A DNA stretch of 64,000 nucleotides. Origin: Acanthamoeba sp. SK_2022b (lineage: Eukaryota > Discosea > Longamoebia > Acanthamoebidae). Location: contig JANDJZ010001748.1 of assembly GCA_027943245.1 (NCBI GenBank), forward strand, positions 84,456-148,455. The letters run 5' to 3'. Of this stretch, positions 49,405 to 60,400 are shown piece after piece; positions within the stretch are counted from its first letter, which is position 1; each line of letters opens with the position of its first letter. The translations under genes and the position numbers were made by a program. The notes under the pieces are model-generated. The model did no database searches. It saw nothing but the letters and a program-made list of their open reading frames with translations, and had not been told where the DNA came from.

Positions 49405-51429
49405 TTAATTCCCGCCTTTGGCCTTGGCCAGCTGGGCGCGGATATTGGCCAGATGGCTTTGCCCCTTCTGCATCCGCTCCTGCGGGCTCACCACTTTGCG
49501 CTCGGTTTCCCACGCCAAATCGTCCTGCGGCAGCTCCAGCAGGAAGCGGCTCGGCTCCGGCCGCACCAGTTCGCCGTACTGACGGCGCTCGCGGCACAGG
49601 GTGAAGATCAGCTCTTTTTGCGCGCGGGTGATCCCCACATAGGCCAGACGCCGCTCTTCATCGACATTGTCTTCATCGATGCTGCTCTGGTGCGGCAGCA
49701 GGCCCTCTTCCATGCCCACCAGGAATACGTAGGGGAACTCCAGCCCTTTGGAAGCGTGCAGCGTCATCAGCTGTACCTGATCCAGTTCTTCTTCGCTTTC
49801 ACCGCGCTCCATCATGTCGCGCAGGGTGAAGCGCGTCACCACCTGGGTCAGCGTCATCGGCTCGTCCAGATCGTTGCCTTCCAGCATCTCGGTCATCCAG
49901 CCGAACAGCGTATTGACGTTCTTCATCCGCATTTCGGCGGCCTTCGGGCTGGTCGAGGTTTCAAACAGCCAGCTCTCATAGTCCACGCCGCGGATCAGAT
50001 CGCGCACCGCCGCCACCGGCTCACGTTCCGCCTGCTGGGCGATACCGCCGAGCCAGTGGGTAAAGCGCTGCAATGACTCCAGCCCGCGCCCGGTCAAGTG
50101 CTGGCTCAGCCCCAGATCGAAACTGGCGTGGAATAAACTCTTGTTGCGCTGGTTGGCCCATTCGCCGAGCTTCTGCAGCGTCGCCGGGCCGATCTCGCGC
50201 TTGGGGGTATTGACGATGCGCAGGAAGGCGCTGTCGTCCTCCGGGTTGGTCAGCACGCGCAGGTAGGCCAACAGATCCTTGATCTCGGGGCGCGAGAAGA
50301 ACGAGGTGCCGCCGGAAATCTTGTACGGGATGCGGTTTTGCATCAGCATCTTTTCAAACACCCGCGACTGGTGGTTACCGCGGTACAGGATCGCATAGTC
50401 GCCGTAGTTGGTCTTTTTCACGAAGTGGTGGGCGATCAGTTCCCCCACCACCCGCTCGGCTTCGTGATCCTCGTTGTTGGCGGTCACCACTTTCAGCTCT
50501 TCGCCATACCCCAGCTCGGAAAACAGCCGTTTTTCAAACACGTGTGGGTTATTGGCGATCAGAATGTTGGCCGCCTTCAGGATACGCTCGCTGGAACGGT
50601 AGTTTTGCTCCAGCTTGATCACCTGCAGCGCCGGGAAATCTTCCTTCAACAACACCAGGTTCTGCGGCCGCGCGCCGCGCCAGGAGTAGATCGACTGGTC
50701 GTCGTCACCCACCACGGTAAAGCGCGCGCGGTTGCCCACCAGCAGCTTAACCAGCTCGTACTGGCTGGTGTTGGTATCCTGGTATTCATCCACCAGCAGA
50801 TAGCGAATACGCTGCTGCCAGCGTTCGCGCACCTCTTCGTTGCGTTGCAACAACAGCGTCGGCAACAGGATCAGGTCGTCGAAGTCCAGCACGTTGCACG
50901 CCCGCATATGGGCGTGGTACAGGCCGTAGCAGTGGGCGAACAGCTTGTCGCGCTCCGAGCGCGCCAGCTCCGCCGCCCGCTGGGGATCGATCAGGTCGTT
51001 TTTCCAGTTGGAGATGGTCGAGATCAGCTGCGCCACCAGCGTTTTATCGCTTTCCAGCCACTTTTCGGTCAGCTCTTTCAACAGCGCCAGCTGATCCTGG
51101 TCGTCGAACAGCGAGAAGTTGGACTTCATCCCCAACGCCACGTATTCCCGTTTGATGATCTCCAGCCCCAGGGTATGGAAGGTGGAAATCATCAGCCCGC
51201 GCGCCTCTTTACGCCCCAGGGTTTGCGACACGCGCTCTTTCATCTCGCGTGCGGCCTTGTTGGTAAAGGTCACGGCGGCGATGTGCCGCGCCTGATAGCC
51301 GCAGTGGTGGATCAGGTGGGCTATCTTGTTGGTGATAACGCGCGTCTTGCCGGAACCGGCACCGGCCAACACCAGGCAGGGCCCGGTAACGAATTCGACG
51401 GCTTGTTGTTGGCTGGGGTTTAATCGCAT
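49405..51429 (-). CDS. rep: ATP-dependent DNA helicase Rep
   Basis: Rep is an SF1A 3'-5' helicase that clears proteins ahead of the replication fork. The 674-residue length matches E. coli (673). Visible are [63 protein letters not shown] and [11 protein letters not shown]. It is a paralogue of UvrD in the same window. It is divergent from ppiC and followed by the 87-bp repeat. Confidence 0.97.
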   Translation of the reverse strand: MRLNPSQQQAVEFVTGPCLVLAGAGSGKTRVITNKIAHLIHHCGYQARHIAAVTFTNKAAREMKERVSQTLGRKEARGLMISTFHTLGLEIIKREYVALGMKSNFSLFDDQDQLALLKELTEKWLESDKTLVAQLISTISNWKNDLIDPQRAAELARSERDKLFAHCYGLYHAHMRACNVLDFDDLILLPTLLLQRNEEVRERWQQRIRYLLVDEYQDTNTSQYELVKLLVGNRARFTVVGDDDQSIYSWRGARPQNLVLLKEDFPALQVIKLEQNYRSSERILKAANILIANNPHVFEKRLFSELGYGEELKVVTANNEDHEAERVVGELIAHHFVKKTNYGDYAILYRGNHQSRVFEKMLMQNRIPYKISGGTSFFSRPEIKDLLAYLRVLTNPEDDSAFLRIVNTPKREIGPATLQKLGEWANQRNKSLFHASFDLGLSQHLTGRGLESLQRFTHWLGGIAQQAEREPVAAVRDLIRGVDYESWLFETSTSPKAAEMRMKNVNTLFGWMTEMLEGNDLDEPMTLTQVVTRFTLRDMMERGESEEELDQVQLMTLHASKGLEFPYVFLVGMEEGLLPHQSSIDEDNVDEERRLAYVGITRAQKELIFTLCRERRQYGELVRPEPSRFLLELPQDDLAWETERKVVSPQERMQKGQSHLANIRAQLAKAKGGN

Positions 51430-51538
51430 GGTGCTGGCTTGCTCGACTGTAAAACGTGGAAGGGAATTGTAGCAGAAAGCGCCGATGAGATTTAGCGGGT
51501 ATAATCAGCGCAATTTTCGCATCGACAAAGGCATTACC

Positions 51539-51820
51539 ATGGCAAAAACGGCGTGCGCCCTGCACATTCTGGTAGACAATGAAAAGCTGGCCAACGAGCT
51601 GCTGGCCAAGCTGAAGCGCGGCGTCAGCTTCGATACGCTGGCGCGCAAATACTCGAGCTGCCCGTCAAAACGCAACGGCGGCTCGCTGGGCGAATTCAAC
51701 AAGGGCGCGATGGTGCCGGCGTTCGATAAAGCGGTGTTCAGCATCCCACTGCTCAAACCTTACGGCCCGGTCAAAACCCAGTTCGGTTACCACATCATCA
51801 AGGTGCTGTACCGCAACTGA
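51539..51820 (+). CDS. ppiC: Parvulin peptidyl-prolyl isomerase PpiC
   Basis: PpiC is the minimal single-domain cytoplasmic parvulin. The ATG at 51539 ([12 protein letters not shown]) gives 93 residues, as in E. coli. An upstream in-frame ATG at 51485 adds 18 unrelated residues. The parvulin motifs [21 protein letters not shown] and [10 protein letters not shown] are present. It is divergent from rep. Confidence 0.96.
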   Translation: MAKTACALHILVDNEKLANELLAKLKRGVSFDTLARKYSSCPSKRNGGSLGEFNKGAMVPAFDKAVFSIPLLKPYGPVKTQFGYHIIKVLYRN

Positions 51821-51836
51821 GGGGGCCTGAGCCCCC
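51821..51836. terminator. Hairpin between ppiC and yhjJ
   Basis: A GGGGGC/GCCCCC stem around CTGA lies directly after the ppiC stop and nine bases from the convergent yhjJ stop. There is no T-run. Confidence 0.45.
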
Positions 51837-51845
51837 TGCTGTGCA

Positions 51846-53348
51846 TTACTGCGCGCCGGCGTCCGTCGCCGGCGCAGCCACCGCGGTGTCGGCCGGTTTG
51901 GCTTCTTCCGTCACCACCGCCGGCGCCGGCATCATGATGCCGTCATAGGTTTCCTGCAGCTGCTTCATGCTCATTTCCGGCTCGCCCTTCGGCTGCATCA
52001 GCACCAGCGTCGCCTCCTGAGAAAGCTGCAGCTTCAGCGCCTGATTCAGCGTCTCCAGCGTCAGGCTGGACAGGAACTCCTGACGCAGCTTCTGATACAG
52101 CTCCGGCGCGATATCCACCACCCCGCTCTGCTGCGAACGCAGGCGCTGGCTCATCAGCACGTCGGTATCGGTACGGGCATAGGTCGCGAACAGCTTGCTC
52201 AGCTGATCGTTTTTCTGCGCCAGCAACGCATCGAATTCCTCTTTGGACAGGCCGTTGTCACGCACGTTGGCCAGCTCGCGGGCGATAAAGCCCAGGCTGC
52301 CGTTCAGGTTGTTGTTCGGCGTATCCAGATGGATGGCGCACTGCCCGCGCTGGTACTGCACGCGGCAGTCAAAGCCCAGATGCAGGTTCTTCTGGTCGCT
52401 TTTTTCCAGCGTCTGCTGGAGATGCCAGAACAGCGCCTCGCGAGCAAGATCGCCACGCCAGTAGCGGAGCAGGCTCTGCGAATCGCGAATCGGATGCCAC
52501 GGCGAATCCCACATGATAGACAGCGTATCCTGCTTCACCTGCTCGCTGATCAGGCTTACCGGCTGCTGTGGCAGCGGCGTCAGCGTCGGCATCGGGGCCG
52601 GGGTTTCACGTTTGCCCTGCAGCGGCGAGAACGCCTTGTTGATCTGTTCGCCCAGGCTGCGGCTGTCCACCTTGCCGACCACGAACAGCGTCATGGCGTC
52701 CGGGGTATACCACTGTTGATAGAATTTCTTCAGCTGCTCGAGATTGACCGGCCGTTTCGCCGGCTGCGCCGGATCGTGCGCCAGCAGCGTCGAGCCTTTC
52801 AGGCGGTAACGCCACCAGGCGTCTTTGGTATTGGGCGGGAAAGTGCCGACCGGATTGATGCTGGAATTCATCACCGCGTGCACCGTATGCTCGTCGATCG
52901 CCAGTTTGCCGGTGGTGTCCGCCAGCCAGGCCAGCGCTTCTTTCAGCAGGTCGGGCCGGTTGTTCGGCAGGCTGAGGTTATACATGGTGAAATCATACGA
53001 GATGATCGCCGGCGGCAGCGGCCGCTCGTTATCCACGCTCTGTTGCCACAGGGCGCGCAGCTGCGGCGCGGTAAAGCTTTCGCTGCGCGCCAACGCCAGC
53101 CGCGGCAGCAGATGGGCGAAGCCGGTCTGCTGCGAAGACTCCACCAGGGAGCCGGTATTGACGATCAGCCGCAGTTCCACGCGGTCGCTTGGCCGCTGCG
53201 GCGTATCGAGAATCTGCCATGAAAACCCGTTGGCCAACGACCCCTGCTGCCAGGCAGGATCGGGTTGTAGTGCTTCAGCCTGCACGCTGCTACTGGCGGC
53301 AGCCAATAGCAGCCCACCAACTATAAGATGAATTCTGGTGCCCTGCAT
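51846..53348 (-). CDS. yhjJ: Periplasmic M16-family protein YhjJ (degenerate protease)
   Basis: YhjJ is an M16 (pitrilysin/insulinase-like) protein of about 500 residues with a signal peptide ending SVQA. Where active members have the zinc motif HxxEH, this protein reads GFAHLLPRLALA. The glutamate and second histidine are absent, so proteolysis is unlikely. The two M16-type halves are otherwise recognisable, and the C-terminus is a low-complexity Ala/Pro/Val tail. The role is unknown. In E. coli the gene also adjoins dctA. Confidence 0.85.
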   Translation of the reverse strand: MQGTRIHLIVGGLLLAAASSSVQAEALQPDPAWQQGSLANGFSWQILDTPQRPSDRVELRLIVNTGSLVESSQQTGFAHLLPRLALARSESFTAPQLRALWQQSVDNERPLPPAIISYDFTMYNLSLPNNRPDLLKEALAWLADTTGKLAIDEHTVHAVMNSSINPVGTFPPNTKDAWWRYRLKGSTLLAHDPAQPAKRPVNLEQLKKFYQQWYTPDAMTLFVVGKVDSRSLGEQINKAFSPLQGKRETPAPMPTLTPLPQQPVSLISEQVKQDTLSIMWDSPWHPIRDSQSLLRYWRGDLAREALFWHLQQTLEKSDQKNLHLGFDCRVQYQRGQCAIHLDTPNNNLNGSLGFIARELANVRDNGLSKEEFDALLAQKNDQLSKLFATYARTDTDVLMSQRLRSQQSGVVDIAPELYQKLRQEFLSSLTLETLNQALKLQLSQEATLVLMQPKGEPEMSMKQLQETYDGIMMPAPAVVTEEAKPADTAVAAPATDAGAQ

Positions 53349-53570
53349 GTGAACCCCTACTTAATGACTATCCAATTTCTTATGCAAATGCGTGTATTCC
53401 ATTCAATGGAATCATAAAAATACGCCCTGAGTTTCACAGTGGGGCGGAAAGCAGAAAGTGTACCATCGTGTTAGACCGCGCGCCTTTGCGGATGTCACTC
53501 ATTAGAGTGAAAAATAATAGATAGCGGGGTTTTTAATGCAAGAAATCGTTACGAGGCAGGGGTTTTCCCT

Positions 53571-53594
53571 CACCGGCCGCGGCTGCGGCCGGTG
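53571..53594 (-). terminator. dctA terminator
   Basis: A perfect 10-bp stem, CACCGGCCGC with GCGGCCGGTG around a GGCT loop, lies 14 bases past the dctA stop. A short A/T stretch follows on the minus strand. The remaining 53349-53570 upstream of yhjJ shows no gene. Confidence 0.65.
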
Positions 53595-53608
53595 ATTCGC
53601 CGCCAATA

Positions 53609-54895
53609 TCAGGCGGAAGGCTGCGTTTTGTCCGCGCCGGCGTTTTTGTTGTTCAGCGTGTCTTTCAGCTGTTTCTCATCCAGTTGGTCGCACCACTTCG
53701 CCACCACCACGGTCGCCACCCCGTTGCCCACCAGGTTGGTCAGCGCGCGGGCTTCCGACATGAAGCGATCGATGCCGAGGATCAGCGCCAGGCCGGCCAA
53801 CGGCAGATGGCCGACGGCGGAGATGGTGGCGGCCAGCACGATAAAGCCGCTGCCGGTCACGCCCGCCGCCCCTTTGGAGGAAAGCAGCAGCACCACCAGC
53901 AGAGTAACCTGATGCATGATGTCCATGTGGGTATTGGTCGCCTGCGCGATAAACACCGCGGCCATGGTCAGGTAGATAGACGTGCCGTCCAGGTTAAAGG
54001 AGTACCCGGTCGGGATCACCAGGCCCACCACCGATTTCTTGCAGCCCAGCTTCTCCATTTTATCCAGCATGCGCGGCAACGCGGACTCGGACGACGAGGT
54101 CCCCAGCACGATCAACAGTTCTTCTTTGATGTAGTTGACGAATTTGAAGATGCTGAAGCCGTTGGCGCGGGCGATGCTGCCCAACACCACCACCACGAAC
54201 AGGATACAGGTAATGTAGAAGCACACGATCAGCTGGCCGAGTTGCACCAGGGTGCCGACGCCGTATTTACCGATGGTAAACGCCATGGCGCCGAAGGCCC
54301 CCAGCGGCGCCAGGCGCATGATCATGTTGATGATGCCGAAAATCACCCGCGAGAAGCTGTCGATCACGTTGAAGATCAGCTGCCCTTTCTCACCCAGACG
54401 ATGCAGGGCGAAGCCGAACAGCACCGCGAACAGCAGCACCTGCAGAATGTTGCCGCTGGCGAACGCGCCGATCACGCTGCCGGGAATGATATCCAGCAGG
54501 AACGGAATGATGCCCTGCTGCTGCGCCTGCTCGGCGTAGACCGCTACCGCTTTGGCGTCCAGCGTGCCGGGATCGACGTTCATGCCGGCGCCCGGTTGCA
54601 CCAGGTTGACGATCACCAGGCCGATAATCAGCGCGATGGTGCTGACGATTTCAAAATACAGCAGCGCGATGGCGCCGGTGCGGCCCACCGCCTTCATGCT
54701 TTCCATGCCGGCGATGCCGGTCACCACGGTGCAGAAGATCACCGGGGCGATAATCATCTTGATCAGTTTGACGAAGCCATCGCCCAGAGGTTTCATCTCG
54801 GCGCCGAGGTCAGGGTAGAAATGGCCAAGCAGGATACCCAGCGTGATCGCCGTCAGCACCTGAAAATAGAGGCTCTTAAAGATTGTTGTTTTCAT
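53609..54895 (-). CDS. dctA: C4-dicarboxylate/H+ symporter DctA
   Basis: DctA imports succinate, fumarate and malate under aerobic conditions and in E. coli works with the DcuS sensor. The 428-residue length equals E. coli. The serine-rich hairpin motif [12 protein letters not shown], the substrate-site NLDGTSIY and the second hairpin [13 protein letters not shown] are intact. The 273-bp upstream region (54896-55168) has a perfect TGTGA half-site near 55028 but no complete CRP site. Confidence 0.96.
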   Translation of the reverse strand: MKTTIFKSLYFQVLTAITLGILLGHFYPDLGAEMKPLGDGFVKLIKMIIAPVIFCTVVTGIAGMESMKAVGRTGAIALLYFEIVSTIALIIGLVIVNLVQPGAGMNVDPGTLDAKAVAVYAEQAQQQGIIPFLLDIIPGSVIGAFASGNILQVLLFAVLFGFALHRLGEKGQLIFNVIDSFSRVIFGIINMIMRLAPLGAFGAMAFTIGKYGVGTLVQLGQLIVCFYITCILFVVVVLGSIARANGFSIFKFVNYIKEELLIVLGTSSSESALPRMLDKMEKLGCKKSVVGLVIPTGYSFNLDGTSIYLTMAAVFIAQATNTHMDIMHQVTLLVVLLLSSKGAAGVTGSGFIVLAATISAVGHLPLAGLALILGIDRFMSEARALTNLVGNGVATVVVAKWCDQLDEKQLKDTLNNKNAGADKTQPSA

Positions 54896-55168
54896 ATGAA
54901 CGTCCTATGGGGGGAAGACACGCACCAGGCAGCAGTCTAAACATCCAGCCTGTTCATCGCTTGCGCGGAAAATAACACCCACTTAACAACATGGAAATAA
55001 TTTGTTGCACCCGCCCCACGGGGTTGATGTGAATTTAAGAGCTGAAACGCGTCAGTCTGGGTGCAAAGCTGAAAATTGCGTAAGCCTTTGTTTGCACTAA
55101 CGCAAAAGAGGTAGGGAGAGAATGGCGATTTTCGGACGGGGAAAAGTACCGGAAAGGTAACGCGACGC

Positions 55169-57175
55169 TCACGGCGCCGCGCGGCAAAACTCGGCTTCGA
55201 ACGCTTCGCGCGGCAGCGGCCGGGCAAACAGGAATCCTTGCCCGCTGCGAATGCCGTGCTTCAGCAGCCAGTCGCGCTGCTCGGCGTTTTCCACGCCTTC
55301 GGCCATCACCGGCAACGCCAGCACTTCAGAGATCGAGCTGACGATGCGCACCATCGCATCGTCGGCCGGCAGCCCCTGAATGAAACTGCGGTCGATTTTA
55401 ATCAGGTCAATCGGCAGGGATTTCAAGCGGTTCAGGTACTCCAGGCTGGAGTAGCCCATCCCGAAGTCGTCCAGCGCGATCGACAATCCCAGATCGTGCA
55501 GCTCACGCAGCAGCGCCAGCGCACGGTCGAGATCGTCGATGCGTACCGTCTCGGTGATCTCCAGCAGCAGCTTGCGCGGATCGATCCGATACTGCGCCAG
55601 CAGGTTTTTCAGATGCGGAACGAACGCCTCATCCTGCATCTGAATACCGGAAACGTTGACCGCCAGCGGCAGCTCAATGCCGCGTTGCTGCCAGTCCGCC
55701 AGGATACGGCAGGACTCTTCCAGCACCCAGTTGCCGAGGGGCACGATCACGCCCAGCTCTTCCGCGAGCGGGATAACGTCGGCCGGCAGGGTATAGCTGC
55801 CGTCATACTGCTGCCAACGCAGCAACGCTTCGGCGCCGATCACCTCGTTGGACTGCATGTCGATCTGCGGCTGCAGGAACAGCGTAAAATGCCGCTGTTC
55901 GATGCCGTGCAAGATCTCGCTCTCCTGCGTCAGCCGCTTTTGCGTGCGTTCCGTCAGGCTGGGTTCGAAGAACAGGATCTGATTTTTTCCTTCGCGGTGC
56001 GCGGACATCATCGCCGAGGTGGCGCTGCGCAGCAGCTGTTCCGCACTTTCCCCCTGATTGAGGTAGTGCGCGATGCCGATGCTGGCGTTGGGCCGCAGCG
56101 CCAGCCCCTCCAGCGTCAACGGCGCGTTGATCTCCGCCATGATGCGCCGCGCCAGCTGCATGGCGTGGAACGGCCGCTCGGTGCCCTTGGCCAGGATGGC
56201 GAATTCGGTATTGCTCAGCTGCGCCAGCACGCCGTTTTCGTCGATGCAGCCGCGCAGCTTCTTCGCCAGCGCCAACAGCAACGCTTCACGCATCGCCGGG
56301 CTCATCACGCCCGAGGCCTCATGCAGCGTCTCGATGCCGATCACCAGCAGGTTAAAACGCTCGGGGCGCAGGCTGGAAGCGATATGCTGTTCCAGCAACG
56401 CGTTCAGCAACGCCGGATTCGGCAGTTCGGTCACCGGATGGCGGGTGCTGAGGCGGCTCATGTCGGCATGCGCCTTGGCCAGCGTCTGTTGATTGCGGTT
56501 GTAGTTGCGCACCAACAGGCCGAGCTCGTCGTCCTGGTGCAGCGCCGGCAGCATCAGCTGGTGATAGGGCGCTTCGTCCTGCGAGATGTTTTCCAGCTCC
56601 TTGGCCATCGCGCGCAGCGGATGCACCATCAGCCGGTTCATGCACCAGGTGATGGCCACCGACAGGATCAGCGCCAGCAGCAGGTAGGTCGACAACATGG
56701 TCGACAAAATACTGAGGATAAACTGGTACATGCGGAACGAGTCGGCCTGCAGCACCAGATAGGCCAGCGGCTGCTGGTTAGCCGGCACCCGCTCCAGCGA
56801 ATAGAGCGGTACGGAAATTTGGATCGGCAATTCAAACAGCCGGGCGATCAGCGTCGGCACCGGCCTCTCAGGCGGGAAATTGGCGTGCAGCGCCTGAAAC
56901 TCGTTCGGCAAGACGATATCCGCCCGGCTCAAAATGCCGACCGGCAGCAGCGTATTCAGCACCTTTTTGGCTTCCGGCACGTCCATGCGCAGCACCGCTT
57001 CCGCCAACGGCTGGCGCACGGAATGAGCGATATTCTCCAGTTGCTGGGCGTAGTCATCCCTGCGCTGCTGCACAAAGTGGAATAACTGGATCACGATAAA
57101 GATACAGATCGTGACCAGTGCCACGCCGGACACCGTCGCCATCTGCTTAATCGTTAACGAACGCCTGACCCGCAA
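55169..57175 (-). CDS. pdeK: c-di-GMP phosphodiesterase HmsP/PdeK with degenerate GGDEF
   Basis: This is a 668-residue inner-membrane protein with a start like Yersinia HmsP (TTG at 57175, GGAG upstream). In order it has a first membrane segment, a periplasmic sensor region (about 35-160), a second membrane segment, HAMP, a degenerate GGDEF domain where the active loop reads LSNTEF, and an EAL domain with GAEALLRW, LEITETV and LDDFGMGYSS. It should hydrolyse c-di-GMP and not make it. It sits beside bcs, whose cellulose synthase is activated by c-di-GMP. Confidence 0.92.
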   Translation of the reverse strand: MRVRRSLTIKQMATVSGVALVTICIFIVIQLFHFVQQRRDDYAQQLENIAHSVRQPLAEAVLRMDVPEAKKVLNTLLPVGILSRADIVLPNEFQALHANFPPERPVPTLIARLFELPIQISVPLYSLERVPANQQPLAYLVLQADSFRMYQFILSILSTMLSTYLLLALILSVAITWCMNRLMVHPLRAMAKELENISQDEAPYHQLMLPALHQDDELGLLVRNYNRNQQTLAKAHADMSRLSTRHPVTELPNPALLNALLEQHIASSLRPERFNLLVIGIETLHEASGVMSPAMREALLLALAKKLRGCIDENGVLAQLSNTEFAILAKGTERPFHAMQLARRIMAEINAPLTLEGLALRPNASIGIAHYLNQGESAEQLLRSATSAMMSAHREGKNQILFFEPSLTERTQKRLTQESEILHGIEQRHFTLFLQPQIDMQSNEVIGAEALLRWQQYDGSYTLPADVIPLAEELGVIVPLGNWVLEESCRILADWQQRGIELPLAVNVSGIQMQDEAFVPHLKNLLAQYRIDPRKLLLEITETVRIDDLDRALALLRELHDLGLSIALDDFGMGYSSLEYLNRLKSLPIDLIKIDRSFIQGLPADDAMVRIVSSISEVLALPVMAEGVENAEQRDWLLKHGIRSGQGFLFARPLPREAFEAEFCRAAP

Positions 57176-57204
57176 ACCTGCTCTCCGTGAAATCGGGCTG
57201 AAAC

Positions 57205-57234
57205 AAAAAAGGGGCTGACTCTCACCCGCCCCCT
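57205..57234 (-). terminator. Terminator downstream of bcsC
   Basis: On the minus strand a GGGGC...GCCCC stem is followed by TTTTTT, just before hmsP. It ends bcs transcripts. hmsP then needs read-through or its own promoter in the short remaining gap. The rest of 57176-57403 shows nothing clear. Confidence 0.65.
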
Positions 57235-57403
57235 CGAACCGGGCTGAGTATACTCGATCATCGGCTGTTTTAATCTGGCTATGCCGCAGGCAAAGCCAAG
57301 AAAATCGCGGGTTTCAGTCTTTTCCTAAAGCGAACAAACGCGACCCGGACACAGGGTAACAAAACTCCCCGGTGTCCGACACTCCGAATCTTTCCCCTCC
57401 CGG

Positions 57404-60400
57404 TTACTTGAAGTCGGCGTAAGGCGTCAGCGGTTGCGGCGGCAAATCGAGATCTCCCTGCCAGCCGGCCAGGGAATAACGCAGATAAATCAACGCGTGG
57501 CTCGGCGTATAGTCCTTCGCCTGCTGAATGTCGATGCCGGCGCCGAGCGTCCAGTGCGAACTGAGGCGGCGTTCGACGATCGCCCGCAGCGTATAACCGA
57601 CGCCGCTCGAGGCGCTGCCGTCCTCGACGGCGAACTTATCGGGCAGTGAATCGGGGATCAGCCCCTGCAGCGGATAGCGGCGCTGGCTGTCGGTCTTCGA
57701 ATGGGACAGCGAAACCGAACCGCCCAGCTCCCACGACCAGTTCTCGGTGCGCTGGCGATAGTTGACCGGCAGCGACAGCGACAGATATTGCTGCGGGCTG
57801 TAATAGCCGCCCTGCCCCAGCGAATAGCCGCTCAAATCTTTCTGGTAGTGCCACAGCATGGTATTGAGCCCGACGCTCAGACGGCGATTGTCTTCGTTGA
57901 TCAGCTTGTAGTAGTAGCCGGCCATCAACCGCTGCCGCTGGTTGTCCGCCACGTTCTTGCCGGTAATCTGGTGCGCGCTGAGATCGGCCCACACGCCGTT
58001 CGCCTCGCCGCGATCGTAGCTCGCGCTCAGGCTGACGCCGGTGGCGCGCACGCCGCCCCAGGTGGTGCCGGTGTTCGGATCTTTGGCGCCGCCGAACGCC
58101 AGCAGCGAGCTGGAGATCGGCCGCCGCGAGGCCGCCAGCGTCCAACCGATGTGGTTCCAGTCGCCGCTGTAGGCCAGGCCGCCGGTCCAGTCGACCACCT
58201 CAAAGCCCATCGGCGTCGTGCCGATGTCGGCGGCCCAGCGGTCGTTTTTCCAGCCGGCCGCCACGCTGGTGCCGGTGGTTTTCTGGTGTTCATCGCCGCG
58301 GCACCCTTGCGTATTGCAGGTGCCGAAGGTCTCGTAGTACTTGCCGCTGCCGTCGGTCGAGAAGCGGCCGGCGTCCAGCTGCACGGTGTCGGTGCGCAAG
58401 AAGGCGCGCCCGTCATAGAGCGGCATGTCCACCTGCAGCATGGTGTCGTGCGCGTTGAAGTCGGAAATGCCGCCGGTGCCGCTCGAGCGCCAGTAATCGT
58501 GATCGAGCGTGACGTTCACGTCTTGCTGCCGATACAGATCCGCGGCGTCGGAACGGATGCCGCGTTTCAGCCAGTCGTCGCTCGGGTTATTGCGCGTCAA
58601 ATAGGTGTAGCTGTCATTGTCCTGCGGCAGCGTCGGCGTGATGCCGCCGGCTACCATCGCCTGGCGGTAATCCTGCTGTGCTCGCTCAGGCTGTTGCTGA
58701 GCCCTTTCCAGCCGGGCGGCGTCGCGGTAGATCAGCGCCTTGGTCTGCCCCACGGGCTCCGAAGCCGCCGCCGTTTTCAGTCGGTCGAAGATAGCTTCGG
58801 CCTGCTGCGGATCGCCGACCGCGCCCCAGGCATTGGCGACCCGCCGTTGGCTATTGAGCGAAGCGTCTTGCGGCTGCGGTTCGGTTTTCAGCCGCTGGCG
58901 CGCCGCGTCCAGATCCCCTTGCGCGACATAGGCTTCGATCTCGCCCAGTTGCGCATCCGGGTTGTTCGGTTCGCGCCGTTTCACCCGCTGATAATCCTCC
59001 AGCGCCGCCGCATACTCCCCGCGCGCCAGCGCCCAGTCGGCCAGCAGTAAATCGATGCGGGTGTCCGCCGGCTGCCGGCGCAGATAGGCTTCCGCCGCCG
59101 GTTCGTCGCCGGCCGCCCGCAGCCGTTCGGCCTGTGCGATCACCGCCTGCATTTTCAGCCGCTGCGCCAGTTCGCGCATGTTATCGTTCCACTGCGCCAC
59201 AGGCAGCGTATTGAGCTGCGCCAGCGCCTGGTCGTCGCGATCGCTGCCGGAAAGGTAGAGCGCATAGGCATAGGCCAACTGCGGATTGACGCGCTGACGC
59301 TGCGCCAGCTGCCGGAACAGAGCGTCCGCCTGCTGCGGCTGCCCGGCCTGACGCAGCGCCTGCGCGTAGCGATAGGTCAGCCAGACATCGTCGGGATCCA
59401 TCGGCTGAGCGCGGCGATAGATTTCCGCCGCCTGCTGCCACTGCTGCTGCGCCGCCAGCGCCTCCGCCTGCTGTTTCAACATATCGAGCCGCAGCCCGTC
59501 GAGGGTGCTACGCAGCTTGGCCTGTTGGCTGCGCGGCAGGCCGTTGAGGTAGGCCAGCGCTTTTTCCGGCGACTGCCGTTGATAGAGATTCACCAGGCCG
59601 CGCAGCGCGCTGCCGTTGCCGGGGTCGCGCCGCAGCGCCTGCTGATAAAATCCTTCCGCCGCGGCGTCATCCTTGCTCGCCACCGCCACATCGCCCAGGC
59701 CGATAAACGCATCGCCGTCGCTGTCGTCGAGCTGGCGCGCCTGCTGGTATTTCTTCCTGGCCAGCGCGAGATTGCCGGCCTTCAGCGCCTTGTCGCCTTC
59801 GTCGATCGCCAGCCAGTAGCTGGTGCTCTTGATCAGGCTTTGCCACTTGCCGCTGTCGTAGCCGTTCTTGTCGGCGGCCAGCGCCTGGCGGAACAGTTTC
59901 AGCGCCTGCGGGCGGTTGCCGGCGCGCGAATAGGCCTGGCCGAGCGCGCCCAGCACCTCGGCGTCGTTCGGCGCCGCCGCCAACGCTTTTTGCAACTCCG
60001 GAATGGCCGCCCGGCTGCCGCCTTTATCCACCTGCGCCAGGCCGCGTACCCGTGCCTGATACGCCGGATCGGCCAACAGTTTCTGCTGTCTGGCCAGCTC
60101 TTCGCGGGCGCTGGTCGCCTGATCGCCGGTGTCGAACACGCCGAGGAAGCGGTTGAGCGCCGCCACGCTTTGCGCGCTGACCGGCATCGCTTTGACCTTG
60201 TCCAGCCACAGATCGGCGGCATCGCCGCGCCCGGCCGGATCGGCGGCGATCTTCTGCAGCAGCTCATAGGCCTGCGCGTCCTGGTTCTGACTGAACAGCA
60301 TGCGCGCCAGCGACATACGCAGCGCCATGTTGCCGGAATATTGCTGATCCAGCGCCTGCAGCTGCTTCAACGCCTTCGCCTCCTGCCCCGGCAAACGCGC

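Noticed and set aside
55028..55043. CRP site upstream of dctA
   Set aside because: One half (TGTGA) is perfect but the other half matches at only one position, so it is not reported as a site.
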